Shown here one piece after another: positions 1 to 9,059 of a stretch of DNA of 18,749 nt. Made by a program: the position numbers and the translations under genes. Each line of letters opens with the position of its first letter. The first letter of the stretch is position 1. The DNA is taken from positions 1 through 18,749 of the forward strand of contig JBEKIX010000061.1 in assembly GCA_050011535.1 (NCBI GenBank). The letters run 5' to 3'. The stretch comes from JAFNAG01 sp050011535. Lineage in GTDB: Bacteria > Acidobacteriota > UBA6911. The notes beneath the pieces are model-generated. The model saw only the letters and a program-made list of their open reading frames with translations. It was not told the DNA's origin and searched no databases.

Positions 1-846
1 GTTGACGAGTACCTGGGCCGGCTTCTGCCGCCTGCAGACGATAATCCAGGCACGATTCACCAGGCAATGCGCTATTCCGTGTTTGCCGGCGGCAAGCGCG
101 TGCGCCCCATCCTGGTGGTGGCATCCGGCGAGAGTGTCGGCGGAGCACGCGACACCCTCCTTCATCTGGGCGCCGCCATAGAGATGATGCACACCTACTC
201 GCTGATTCACGATGATCTTCCCGCCCTGGACAACGATGATCTCAGGCGCGGCCGTCCGACTTGTCATAAGGTGTTCGGGGACGCCATCGCGATTCTGGCT
301 GGAGACGCGCTCATGACGCGCTGCTATCAGGTACTTGCGGAGTTGCCGGGCATTCCGGATTCGGCGCGCATCGCCGTGGTGCGGGAAGTGTCGTATGCAA
401 CCGGAACAGTCGAGGCCATGATCGGCGGCCAGGTGGTGGATCTCGAGTCCGAGGGGAAACCCATCGATGCCCCAGTTTTGGAATACATTCATCGTTCGAA
501 GACCGGAGCCTTGTTGACCGCATGCACGAGATGCGGCGCGCTTGCCGCCGGCGCGCAGGAAGCGCAGTTGCAGGCACTGACCGAATATGGACGCAAGATC
601 GGCCTGGCCTTCCAGATCGTCGACGACATCCTGGATCTGACGGCCAGTAGCGAGAAACTGGGCAAAACGGCCGGCAAGGATCAGAAGGTCAAGAAGGCGA
701 CGTATCCGGCGCTCTATGGAATTGAAGCATCACGGCGGATGGCGCAGGAGCTGATTTCGGCCGCCGTACGGGCGATCGAGGATCTTGGCGACGCGGCCGA
801 ACCGTTGCGGGCAATCGCGCAGTTTGTTTACAGCAGGACTGCCTGA
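1..846 (+). CDS. ispA: Short-chain polyprenyl diphosphate synthase (farnesyl/geranyl diphosphate synthase type), 5' partial
   Basis: The frame is open from base 1, so the true start is upstream of the window; the ATG at 67 is internal because conserved family sequence (EYLGRLLPP...) precedes it. Family knowledge: these cytosolic enzymes condense isopentenyl diphosphate with allylic diphosphates to make farnesyl or geranylgeranyl diphosphate for quinone, lipid-carrier and terpenoid synthesis. Visible evidence: a GGKRVRP substrate-binding motif near base 88, a first aspartate-rich motif DDLPALDNDD beginning at base 211 with the longer spacing typical of bacterial IspA, and a second motif FQIVDDILD at about 610-636. 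The stop is 4 bp before tlyA, so the two are probably co-transcribed with nadK. In many bacteria dxs lies between ispA and tlyA; it is absent here. Chain length of the product cannot be read with confidence. Family assignment is secure, exact product less so. Confidence 0.92.
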   Translation, partial: VDEYLGRLLPPADDNPGTIHQAMRYSVFAGGKRVRPILVVASGESVGGARDTLLHLGAAIEMMHTYSLIHDDLPALDNDDLRRGRPTCHKVFGDAIAILAGDALMTRCYQVLAELPGIPDSARIAVVREVSYATGTVEAMIGGQVVDLESEGKPIDAPVLEYIHRSKTGALLTACTRCGALAAGAQEAQLQALTEYGRKIGLAFQIVDDILDLTASSEKLGKTAGKDQKVKKATYPALYGIEASRRMAQELISAAVRAIEDLGDAAEPLRAIAQFVYSRTA

Positions 847-850
847 ATCC

Positions 851-1630
851 ATGGCATCTACCAGGCGACGCATCGACCAGCTGCTGGTCGACCGGGGGCT
901 TGCCGAAAGCCGCCACAAGGCACAGGCCCTGCTCCTGGCGGGCCAGGTGCTGGTGAACGAGCAGAGAGTCGAGAAGTCAGGACGATTAGTGGATCCTGAC
1001 GCGGGCATCCGTATCCTCAGCGAGATGCCTTTCGTGAGCAGGGCAGGCGCAAAACTCCAAGCCGCGCTGGACTTTTTCGGAGTCGCCGTAGCCGGCCGTG
1101 TCTGCGCCGATCTGGGCGCCTCGACCGGCGGCTTCACGGACTGCCTTCTGCAAAACGGAGCCGCCGACGTGCATGCCTACGACGTCGGCACAACGCAGCT
1201 TGTCTGGAAACTCAGATCCGACCCGCGAGTCGTCATTCACGAGCGCTGCAATGTCCGTTATCTCGAGGCGCAGGATTTGCCGGATCAACTCTCGCTTCTG
1301 ACCATCGACCTCTCTTTTATTTCACTCACGAAAGTCCTGCTCCCGCTGAAGGACGCACTTCAGTCGAAAATGGCGGAGCGGAATAGGGGTTCCGAGGGTG
1401 CTTGCGTGGATTTGATAGTGCTGGTCAAGCCCCAATTCGAGGTAGGCAAAGGAGAAGTAGGCAAGGGAGGGATTGTGCGCGACGCCACCAAGCAGCGCGG
1501 CGCGGTCATTGGAATCCGTAAGTTTGCCGCCGACGCGGGGTTTGACGTGCGCGGGGATTTTCCATCTCCCGTACCTGGCGCCAAGGGCAACCGAGAATTC
1601 TTGCTGCACCTGCAATTTGTTCCTGTATGA
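851..1630 (+). CDS. tlyA: TlyA-family rRNA (cytidine-2'-O)-methyltransferase
   Basis: A 259-residue protein with an N-terminal S4 RNA-binding domain (about residues 5-65, RRIDQLLVDRGLAESR) and an FtsJ/RrmJ-type methyltransferase domain. The SAM-binding loop is LGASTGGFT (88-96), followed downstream by TIDLSFIS and LVKPQFEVGKGEVGKGG, all typical of TlyA. Known role: 2'-O-methylation of cytidine in 23S and, for longer members, 16S rRNA; some members were first reported as haemolysins and loss gives capreomycin resistance. The frame is open further upstream to 785, but the S4 domain begins just after the ATG at 851 and the extra 22 residues would overlap ispA, so 851 is preferred. Only a weak AGGA lies 13 bases upstream, which fits coupling to ispA. 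nadK follows after 9 bp. Whether it modifies one or both rRNA sites cannot be told from sequence alone. Confidence 0.93.
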   Translation: MASTRRRIDQLLVDRGLAESRHKAQALLLAGQVLVNEQRVEKSGRLVDPDAGIRILSEMPFVSRAGAKLQAALDFFGVAVAGRVCADLGASTGGFTDCLLQNGAADVHAYDVGTTQLVWKLRSDPRVVIHERCNVRYLEAQDLPDQLSLLTIDLSFISLTKVLLPLKDALQSKMAERNRGSEGACVDLIVLVKPQFEVGKGEVGKGGIVRDATKQRGAVIGIRKFAADAGFDVRGDFPSPVPGAKGNREFLLHLQFVPV

Positions 1631-1639
1631 TCAAGAGTT

Positions 1640-2500
1640 ATGAATGTTCCGATACACAGGATTGGCCTGGTTTTAAAGCGCCATGACCCGCACGTACGGG
1701 ACGTAGTCACGGAACTCATTCCCTGGCTGCAAACGCGCGGCGTCGAGGTGTTTCTCGACCAGGAGACGGCATCTCAGTTCCCGCTTTCCAACAGCGTGAC
1801 GGCATCGGAGGAACTGGCCACATCCGTTGACGTGGTCGCCGTTTTCGGCGGCGATGGGACGTTCTTGCGTGCATCGCGCTTGGTCGGAGGCCGAGGCGTC
1901 CCGCTCCTGGGAATCAATCTGGGTTCGCTCGGTTTTCTCACCGAGGTAAAGCTCGAAGAGATCCACGCGGCGTTCGAGCGCCTGCTCACGGGGCGATATC
2001 GGGTCGAAGAAAGGGTTCACAGCAATGTGACAGTGCTGCGGCAGAAGAATCAGCTGGCGCACTATCTGGCTCTGAACGACGCAGTCATCAACAAAGGCGC
2101 CCTGGCCCGCATCATCGAGTTGGAAGTGTGGGTGAATTCCGAGTTGGTCACGATCACTCGTGCCGACGGTCTCATCATTTCGACTCCGACGGGTTCGACG
2201 GCGTATGCGATGTCCGCCGGCGGACCGATCGTCTACCCTACGCTCGGCGCCTTTATCATCACTCCGATCTGTCCACACACGCTTTCCAACCGGCCGCTTG
2301 TCGTGCCTGACGGGACGGGGGTCGGGGTCTGCCTGCGGCACGGCGAGGATGTGATGCTGACCGTGGATGGACAGGTTGGCATGCCATTGACTCAAGGGGA
2401 TTACATTAAGTTCGAGAAGGCCGAAACGCCGCTGCGCATGATTCAGGCTACCGACACCACCTTTTTCCGGCTGTTGCGGGAGAAGCTCAAGTGGACTTAG
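1640..2500 (+). CDS. nadK: NAD kinase
   Basis: A 286-residue NAD kinase, close to the usual family length, which phosphorylates NAD to NADP using ATP or polyphosphate in the cytosol. Diagnostic motifs are GGDGT (70-74) with the catalytic aspartate, GINLGSLGFLTE (91-102), the ND pair at 146-147 in LALNDAVINKG, and ADGLIISTPTGSTAY (175-189). The ATG at 1640 gives the canonical N-terminus with HRIGLVLKR, and an AAGAG sits just upstream. It is the last gene of the ispA-tlyA-nadK run, a widespread arrangement that often continues with recN, not seen here. The stop codon (2498-2500) directly abuts the first base of a large inverted-repeat element, so the 3' end of the transcript would carry that structure. 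Confidence 0.95.
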   Translation: MNVPIHRIGLVLKRHDPHVRDVVTELIPWLQTRGVEVFLDQETASQFPLSNSVTASEELATSVDVVAVFGGDGTFLRASRLVGGRGVPLLGINLGSLGFLTEVKLEEIHAAFERLLTGRYRVEERVHSNVTVLRQKNQLAHYLALNDAVINKGALARIIELEVWVNSELVTITRADGLIISTPTGSTAYAMSAGGPIVYPTLGAFIITPICPHTLSNRPLVVPDGTGVGVCLRHGEDVMLTVDGQVGMPLTQGDYIKFEKAETPLRMIQATDTTFFRLLREKLKWT

Positions 2501-2774
2501 GAGCCCGTCTGAGAATTAGGAGGGGTCGCGCGCATGGGGCTTGCGGGGCGAGCTCAAGGCGCGAGGAGGAGGCGATGTCGGTGCACATCGTTGACGACGA
2601 GCAACGCAGAGATCGCCCGCAACCCCCATGCGCCCTTCGGGTTCCGGCGGCGCGGGGGCATCTGCAGCGTTGGCGCTCCTCGACGATGTACACTGACATC
2701 GCCTGCGTCGCGCCGCCTTGCATCTGCCCCCGCGGCGCTCGGAACGCGGCCCCTCCTAATTCTCGGACGGGCTC
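2501..2774. repeat. Y-shaped inverted-repeat element between nadK and maf
   Basis: The outer arms 2501-2530 and 2745-2774 are reverse complements over 30 positions with two differences (2510/2765 and 2526/2749), both of which become U-G pairs in a + strand transcript. Inside are two further hairpins: 2529-2554 pairs imperfectly with about 2609-2633, and 2641-2668 with about 2722-2746. Each inner hairpin has the same tip, CGATGT...ACATCG (2573-2590 and 2684-2701), so the two halves are diverged inverted copies of one unit. No convincing protein is encoded. The element starts on the base after the nadK stop and its right arm contains the stop codon of maf. It may be a MITE-like or REP-like repeat, a bidirectional terminator or a structured RNA; there is no T-tract, which argues against a classical intrinsic terminator. 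The structure is seen directly; the role is unknown. Confidence 0.85.
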
Positions 2775-3376
2775 CCAGGCAGGAGCGGAACGCCCAGACG
2801 CCGTGCGAGCGTGGCGAAAGTATAAACGGGAAAGCCCACGATATTGAAATAGCATCCCTCGATGCGGTCGATGAAAATCGAGGCGAAGCCCTGGATGGCA
2901 TAGGCACCGGCCTTGTCGTGGAACTCACCGGTGGACAAGTACCAATCAATCTCAGAGCGCATCAGCCGGCGCATGTGAACGCGCGACCGGCTGCAGGCTG
3001 AGACCGATCGCGCGCGCGCGACGTCGATCAGGCATAATCCGGTGAACACTTCGTGCCAGCGCCCGCTCAGATGCCCAAGCATGCTTCTCGCTTCTTCTCT
3101 GGAGGACGGCTTGCCGAGGATGGCGCCGCGGGCCACGACGATCGTATCTGCCCCGACGATCAGACCGCTGGCATGCCGTTTGGCAACTTCGCGCGCCTTG
3201 GCCCGCGCGACCCGCACGGCATAAGGCGAAGGGCGCTCTCCGGGCTTTAGCTCTGGCTCAAGCATGCGGCTCGGTTCGATCTCGAATTTCAATCCAAGCA
3301 TTTCGAGAAGCTCGCGCCTGCGAGGCGAGGCGGAAGCGAGCACGAGAGTTCCAGCAAATCTCCTAAGTGTTGTCAT
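2756..3376 (-). CDS. maf: Maf-family nucleoside triphosphate pyrophosphatase (house-cleaning NTPase)
   Basis: A 206-residue protein of the Maf/YhdE/YceF family, which hydrolyses non-canonical or excess dNTP/NTP to the monophosphate and is linked to septum inhibition in some bacteria. Seen: the N-terminal signature LVLASASPRRRELLEMLG, the central GLIVGADTIVVARGAILGKP, and the C-terminal DKAGAYAIQGFASIFIDRIEG. The frame is open to 3427, but the ATG whose codon is 3374-3376 places the signature about ten residues from the start as usual and has GAGAG upstream, so it is preferred. The dTTP/UTP subgroup is favoured but not proved. The last residues, GSPSEN, and the TAG stop are encoded inside the terminal repeat of the 2501-2774 element, so the natural C-terminus was probably altered by it. 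It converges on nadK and is divergent from the DUF721 gene. Confidence 0.92.
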   Translation of the reverse strand: MTTLRRFAGTLVLASASPRRRELLEMLGLKFEIEPSRMLEPELKPGERPSPYAVRVARAKAREVAKRHASGLIVGADTIVVARGAILGKPSSREEARSMLGHLSGRWHEVFTGLCLIDVARARSVSACSRSRVHMRRLMRSEIDWYLSTGEFHDKAGAYAIQGFASIFIDRIEGCYFNIVGFPVYTFATLARRLGVPLLPGSPSEN

Positions 3377-3398
3377 CGATCGAGCTCTCTGGTACTTT
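3370..3398 (+). promoter_or_regulatory. Candidate sigma-70 promoter for the DUF721 gene
   Basis: TTGTCA (3370-3375) and TACTTT (3393-3398) are separated by exactly 17 bases. The -35 box is a 5/6 match and the -10 box only 3/6. A start near 3405 would leave a very short leader before the ATG at 3418. It overlaps the start of divergent maf. Weak evidence. Confidence 0.3.
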
Positions 3399-3417
3399 AG
3401 ACTCGTTTGCATCCAAT

Positions 3418-3705
3418 ATGGAACCACTTTCGAAAATCCTTTTTTCCCTATACCAAGGGACGCCGTTTAACGATGAGTGGATAGTCGGGTGCCTCCAGGG
3501 TGCCTGGGCCGGACTGCTTGGCGACCGTATCGACAAGGTATGCCGGCCCGCAGCCGTGCACGGCAGGGAGCTGGTCGTGGAAGTGTTCAATGCCGATTGG
3601 TTGCCGATATTGTCGGGCATGAAGCTGAAGTTGCTGGAGCGGATTCACTCTGTAACGGGGGACGGTGTGCTGCAGATTTCCTTCAAGTTGCGGAACGACG
3701 CGTGA
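3418..3705 (+). CDS. DUF721 / DciA-like protein (putative replicative helicase loader)
   Basis: A 95-residue protein resembling the DUF721 (DciA) family. Visible family features are the tryptophan-rich beginning of the domain (NDEWIVGCLQGAWAGLLG), a strand region HGRELVVEVFNADWLPIL, and the following amphipathic helix KLKLLERIHS. Family knowledge: DciA is the ancestral loader or operator of the replicative helicase DnaB in bacteria without DnaC/DnaI. A GTG at 3367 would add 17 residues and run into the start of maf; the ATG at 3418 is preferred from domain fit, although neither has a clear ribosome site. It lies head to head with maf and 108 bp before the ATPase gene. Assignment rests on pattern similarity in a poorly conserved family, so it is moderate; helicase loading is inferred. 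Confidence 0.65.
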   Translation: MEPLSKILFSLYQGTPFNDEWIVGCLQGAWAGLLGDRIDKVCRPAAVHGRELVVEVFNADWLPILSGMKLKLLERIHSVTGDGVLQISFKLRNDA

Positions 3706-3726
3706 CCCCGTCGGCATGACAAGGTT

Positions 3727-3732
3727 TATAAT
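3727..3732 (+). promoter_or_regulatory. Perfect TATAAT -10 box upstream of the AAA-SPOR gene
   Basis: A consensus TATAAT lies 81 bases before the ATG at 3814. The best partner is a poor TGAC-containing -35 (about 3702-3708) at 18-19 base spacing, overlapping the end of the DUF721 gene. Suggests an independent promoter for the ATPase gene. Confidence 0.4.
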
Positions 3733-3813
3733 TAGAGCGCAGGCGAGCAATAGCCGTGGGATCAGAAGCGTGCGCATCCCGGTGTTTGTCCCGCACTGCC
3801 GCAAGGCCCATGT

Positions 3814-5262
3814 ATGTACGAGCAATTCTACGGATTAAGGGAAAAACCATTCAGCCTCACTCCCGACCCTGAATTCCTGTTCGTCAACAGGCACTTTCGG
3901 GGCGCGTTGGAAAAGGTCCTGTATGGCATCAAGCGGCACGAGGGTTTTACGGCGATTGTCGGCGATGTCGGTACGGGGAAAACGACGCTTTGCTGGGCTT
4001 TGCTGGGGAGGCTGGAAAAGAGAATTCGCACCGCGCTGATCCTGAACCCGATGATGACCGAGGAGGACATGCTGAGAGCTATCCTCCAGGATTTCGGGAT
4101 CAGACCGAAGCGCCTGGCTTCAGCGGCCGGAGCGGCGGACGCCGAACAACCCTACGATCCGAGCTGGATGCAGGGAATGACGCGAAAAGAGCTCATTGAT
4201 GAGCTGAACGTCTTCCTCCTCGAAAGCGTTGAAGAGGATCTCTTCAACATTCTCATCATCGACGAAGCGCAGAATCTGTCCCTGGGCGTGCTGGAGCAAC
4301 TTCGGCTTCTGTCGAACCTCGAGACCGCCAAGAAAAAACTGCTTCAGATCATATTTGTCGGACAGTTGGAATTCGAAGAGAAGCTCCAACAACCAAACCT
4401 GCGCCAATTGGCCCAGCGAATCACCATTCGTTACGCGCTGAAGCCGCTTTCGCAGGTAGAGACCATTCAGTACATCGAGCACCGGCTTTCCATCGCCGGC
4501 TCGAAACGGTCCGTGGCATTCACCAAGGGTTCACTGAAAAACATCTTCTCTTATTCTCACGGCTACCCGCGACTGATCAACATCATCTGCGATCGGGCGC
4601 TACTGGCCGGGTACAGTGAGCGGTCGCACGTGATCAACTCGCGCATGGTGCGCAAGGCGGCCCGAGGGATCGAAGGCGCGGGCCGAACCGCCAGAACGCT
4701 GCGCCTGGTGACCAGAAAGGCGGCGATTCCCGCGGCTGCTCTGCTGCTCCTGGCACTGCTCGCCGCGCTGTACTTCTGGGGCATACGCGGCAGATCCTGG
4801 TTTTCGGGAATAAGACAGCAGACCGAGACCATGCCCGCTAACCCGGTTCCCGTTGAGACAACGGTCCCGGAACCGCCGCGGGCGGTTGCCCCGGCGCCTG
4901 AGCATGCCGTAGAGCGGCATGATGCCGCCCGGTCAGAAAATGCGCCCGTCGCGGCAACAAAGCAGAACAGCTCGCATGCCGTCCCGGCCGCCTCCCCATC
5001 CGATCCTGTGGTTGCGGAGGCTGCGCCATCGGGCACCTACCGGCTGCAGGTGCACTCTCTGGCGACCAAAGGCCAAGCCGATGCCGCAATCGCAGATTTG
5101 AAACACAAGGGTTATGCCGCTTTTTCCCGCCTTGCCGAGAATGCGGACGGCAGCCAATGGTTTGTGGTCTACACGGGGCCCTACGACAGCCTGGACAGTG
5201 CACATAAAGATGCCGAGCAACTCTCACGAGAGGAAAAGCTTAAACCCATCGTGCGGCGCTGA
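3814..5262 (+). CDS. ExeA/DamX-like AAA ATPase with membrane anchor and C-terminal SPOR domain
   Basis: A 482-residue protein with three parts. Residues 1-270 form an ExeA/GspA-type AAA ATPase: opening MYEQFYGLREKPFSLTPDP, Walker A GDVGTGKTT (50-58), Walker B ILIIDEAQNL with the acidic pair at 150-151, and a sensor-like region QRITIRYALKPLS. One hydrophobic segment (about 304-325) anchors it, and a Pro/Ala-rich linker leads to a SPOR domain (about 408-482, TYRLQVHSLATKGQ...QWFVVYTGPYDS). Topology is predicted to be cytoplasmic ATPase, periplasmic SPOR. SPOR domains bind denuded septal peptidoglycan; DamX of enterobacteria has the same ATPase-TM-SPOR layout and acts in division, while ExeA remodels peptidoglycan for secretin assembly. 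No secretion or pilus genes flank it, so a cell-division or wall-binding role is inferred. No strong ribosome site is visible before the ATG. Confidence 0.88.
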   Translation: MYEQFYGLREKPFSLTPDPEFLFVNRHFRGALEKVLYGIKRHEGFTAIVGDVGTGKTTLCWALLGRLEKRIRTALILNPMMTEEDMLRAILQDFGIRPKRLASAAGAADAEQPYDPSWMQGMTRKELIDELNVFLLESVEEDLFNILIIDEAQNLSLGVLEQLRLLSNLETAKKKLLQIIFVGQLEFEEKLQQPNLRQLAQRITIRYALKPLSQVETIQYIEHRLSIAGSKRSVAFTKGSLKNIFSYSHGYPRLINIICDRALLAGYSERSHVINSRMVRKAARGIEGAGRTARTLRLVTRKAAIPAAALLLLALLAALYFWGIRGRSWFSGIRQQTETMPANPVPVETTVPEPPRAVAPAPEHAVERHDAARSENAPVAATKQNSSHAVPAASPSDPVVAEAAPSGTYRLQVHSLATKGQADAAIADLKHKGYAAFSRLAENADGSQWFVVYTGPYDSLDSAHKDAEQLSREEKLKPIVRR

Positions 5263-5288
5263 CCGGCCTGGCTGCGCTTTGTTTTCGT

Positions 5289-5317
5289 TTGCACGCTCTT
5301 GGTGCGTGTGTTAACAT
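5289..5317 (+). promoter_or_regulatory. Candidate sigma-70 promoter for rpsO
   Basis: TTGCAC (5289-5294) and TAACAT (5312-5317) are 17 bases apart, in the gap between the AAA-SPOR gene and rpsO. A start near 5324 gives a leader of about 29 bases before the TTG start. Good box matches (4/6 each) and ideal spacing. Confidence 0.55.
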
Positions 5318-5341
5318 CACCGCTTGTGTTTTAAGCATTTT

Positions 5342-5347
5342 AGGAGG
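5342..5347 (+). promoter_or_regulatory. Shine-Dalgarno site that fixes the TTG start of rpsO
   Basis: AGGAGG lies 5 bases before TTG 5353. The nearby ATG at 5348 is followed by an in-frame stop after four codons, so the TTG is the real start. Confidence 0.85.
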
Positions 5348-5352
5348 ATGCC

Positions 5353-5622
5353 TTGTCGCTGACCCGGGAAACAAAGACTCTGATCGTTGACGCCTATCGC
5401 ACACACAATACCGATACCGGGTCTCCGGAAGTTCAAGTAGCCATTTTGAGCGAAAGGATCAACTATCTAACCGAGCATTTCAAGGTCCACGCCAAGGATC
5501 ATCATTCCCGCAGAGGGTTGTTGAAGATGGTCGGCAAAAGGCGCCGGCTCCTTGATTATCTTAAGTCTAAGGATATCAATCGTTACCGAACCGTGATCGA
5601 ACGGCTCGGAATGCGCAAATAA
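5353..5622 (+). CDS. rpsO: 30S ribosomal protein S15
   Basis: An 89-residue protein, exactly the usual length of S15, which binds 16S rRNA helices 20-22 early in assembly of the 30S platform. The sequence carries the family signature THNTDTGSPEVQVAILSERI, then HHSRRGLLKMVGKRRRLLDY and ends with RTVIERLGMRK. It starts at TTG with a perfect AGGAGG 5 bases upstream, a start gene finders may miss. pnp follows, as in many bacteria (rpsO-pnp), but the gap here is 401 bp and contains an inverted repeat. S15 autoregulates its own mRNA in several bacteria; no such leader structure is obvious in the short 5' region. Confidence 0.97.
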   Translation: MSLTRETKTLIVDAYRTHNTDTGSPEVQVAILSERINYLTEHFKVHAKDHHSRRGLLKMVGKRRRLLDYLKSKDINRYRTVIERLGMRK

Positions 5623-5891
5623 CAACGCAGAATTGCTGTGCCGGTCACGCTTGGAAGCGGCTGGAACCGATTCCGGACTGGCTCTCTCCCATCTCGCACA
5701 GCCTCACGAATCGTCACGGACAAGGACTTGAGGCACCGCCGCGAACCCACCGAAGTCTCCTGTTTGTCAGCCGGCAGTGGTGTAGCTCAAGGTGCCGGTT
5801 TCCCTTGGCCCGTAGGGTCCGCGAGCATGGGGAGTATTGGTCCCGAGTGTTTCCGGATACTGTGGTGAATTAAGCTTTGGCGGAAAAAGGG

Positions 5892-5959
5892 TTATGAGTT
5901 ATGAGTCAGCGACTATCTGCATCCCGCGATAATCCCTGACCCGTGACTCATAATCATAA
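5892..5959. repeat. AT-rich inverted repeat upstream of pnp
   Basis: Arms TTATGAGTCA (5899-5908) and TGACTCATAA (5944-5953) are perfect reverse complements. With one bulged G (5898) the pairing extends through TTATGA (5892-5897) and TCATAA (5954-5959), giving 16 pairs around a 35-base loop. The left arm is also a short tandem repeat of TTATGAG. It could act in the pnp leader, for example as a processing or autoregulation site, or be a dispersed intergenic repeat. Confidence 0.8.
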
Positions 5960-6011
5960 TTCCGCGATCTCAAAGCCCACCGGACCGAAAGCGCAGCAAA
6001 TTTCAACAATT

Positions 6012-6018
6012 AGGAGAG
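6012..6018 (+). promoter_or_regulatory. Shine-Dalgarno site that decides the start of pnp
   Basis: AGGAGAG lies 5 bases before ATG 6024. The frame is open upstream to a GTG at 5943, but that GTG lies in the dyad arm and lacks a ribosome site, so 6024 is chosen. Confidence 0.8.
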
Positions 6019-6023
6019 AAAAC

Positions 6024-8243
<2,220 letters not shown>

Positions 8244-8254
8244 GGACTTGTGCG

Positions 8255-9004
8255 GTGCAGCGAAAAGCGATCCTCAAACTGCTTGAAGAGGTGCAAAAGG
8301 GCGTTGTGTCGCCGGAAGCGGGGCTCAAACGCTTGGACAAGCTCCCCTATGAAGACCTGGGCTTCGCCCGGGTCGATCATCACCGCACGCTGCGGCAGGG
8401 GTTTCCTGAAGTCATTTTCGGACTGAAAAAGAAACCCCTGCATGTTGCGGCCATTGTGCGCAGCCTCCTGTCACAACGAAGCAACATTCTTGTTACTCGC
8501 TGTTCGCGCAGTGTTTATGCCGCAATTCGGGGCGTGACCCGGAAGGCGAAATACCATGACGCCGCCCAGGCCGTCAGCGTCACACAGGACACCGCTATGT
8601 ACGGTGACGGAGTGATTCATGTCGTATGCGCCGGCACATCGGATATCCCAATCGCGGAAGAAGCGGCAGTGACGGCACGGGTGATGGGTAATGAAGTCGA
8701 GACCACATTTGACGCAGGGGTGGCTGGCATCCACCGCCTCTTGAGTGCCCGTGATGCGTTGACGCGCGCCCGAGTCATCATTGTCGTCGCCGGCATGGAA
8801 GGAGCGCTGCCGAGTGTCGTGGGCGGCATGGTGAGCGTTCCGGTGATCGCGGTTCCGACCAGCGTAGGTTACGGCAGTTCATTTGGCGGACTGACGGCAT
8901 TGCTCGCGATGTTGAACAGCTGTGCGTCGAACGTGACGGTAGTAAACATCGACAACGGCTTCGGCGCGGGTTTTGTCGCCAGCCTGATCAATCGCAAACG
9001 TTAG
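8255..9004 (+). CDS. larB: LarB, nickel-pincer cofactor biosynthesis carboxylase
   Basis: A 249-residue protein of normal LarB length. Known reaction: LarB carboxylates the pyridinium ring of nicotinic acid adenine dinucleotide and cleaves its phosphoanhydride, the first step to the nickel-pincer nucleotide used by lactate racemase LarA and related racemases/epimerases. The N-terminal LarB region includes LPYEDLGFARVDHHR and a GFPEVIFG segment; the C-terminal half is PurE-like, with VVCAGTSDIPIAEEAA, DAGVAGIHRLL, GMEGALPSVVGG and a glycine-rich GYGSSFGGLTALLAMLNSC. It starts at GTG 8255 with AAGGAC 7 bases upstream. It is 11 bp downstream of pnp and probably co-transcribed. Neither larC, larE nor larA is in the window, so the rest of the pathway must be elsewhere if it works. 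Confidence 0.93.
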   Translation: MQRKAILKLLEEVQKGVVSPEAGLKRLDKLPYEDLGFARVDHHRTLRQGFPEVIFGLKKKPLHVAAIVRSLLSQRSNILVTRCSRSVYAAIRGVTRKAKYHDAAQAVSVTQDTAMYGDGVIHVVCAGTSDIPIAEEAAVTARVMGNEVETTFDAGVAGIHRLLSARDALTRARVIIVVAGMEGALPSVVGGMVSVPVIAVPTSVGYGSSFGGLTALLAMLNSCASNVTVVNIDNGFGAGFVASLINRKR

Positions 9005-9059
9005 CTCTCACAGAAGTCTCTTTTCGCACTCGCCTTATTACCACCTTACCTTTCTGAAA

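Larger units (their letters stand above)
5623..6023 (+). other. 401-bp gap between rpsO and pnp without a gene
   Basis: An open frame at 5638-5868 has no ribosome site or recognisable protein and is not called. The segment contains an imperfect hairpin with arms AGTAT (about 5833) and ATACT (about 5857), an AT-rich dyad at 5892-5959, and possible boxes TTGGCG (5877-5882) and TATGAG (5900-5905) 17 bases apart that could drive pnp. No T-tract terminator is seen after rpsO. No known RNA family was recognised. Confidence 0.5.

Noticed and set aside
785..850. Extended N-terminus for TlyA
   Set aside because: Would overlap ispA and precede the S4 domain without similarity; ATG 851 fits the family.
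1673..2395. 240-codon - strand frame opposite nadK
   Set aside because: Shadow frame opposite an intact, motif-complete gene.
2491..3001. Overlapping open frames on both strands across the nadK-maf junction
   Set aside because: They arise from the inverted-repeat element and GC-rich composition, are Arg/Ala-rich, lack family resemblance and run antisense into maf.
5638..5868. 76-codon open frame between rpsO and pnp
   Set aside because: No ribosome site and no recognisable protein.
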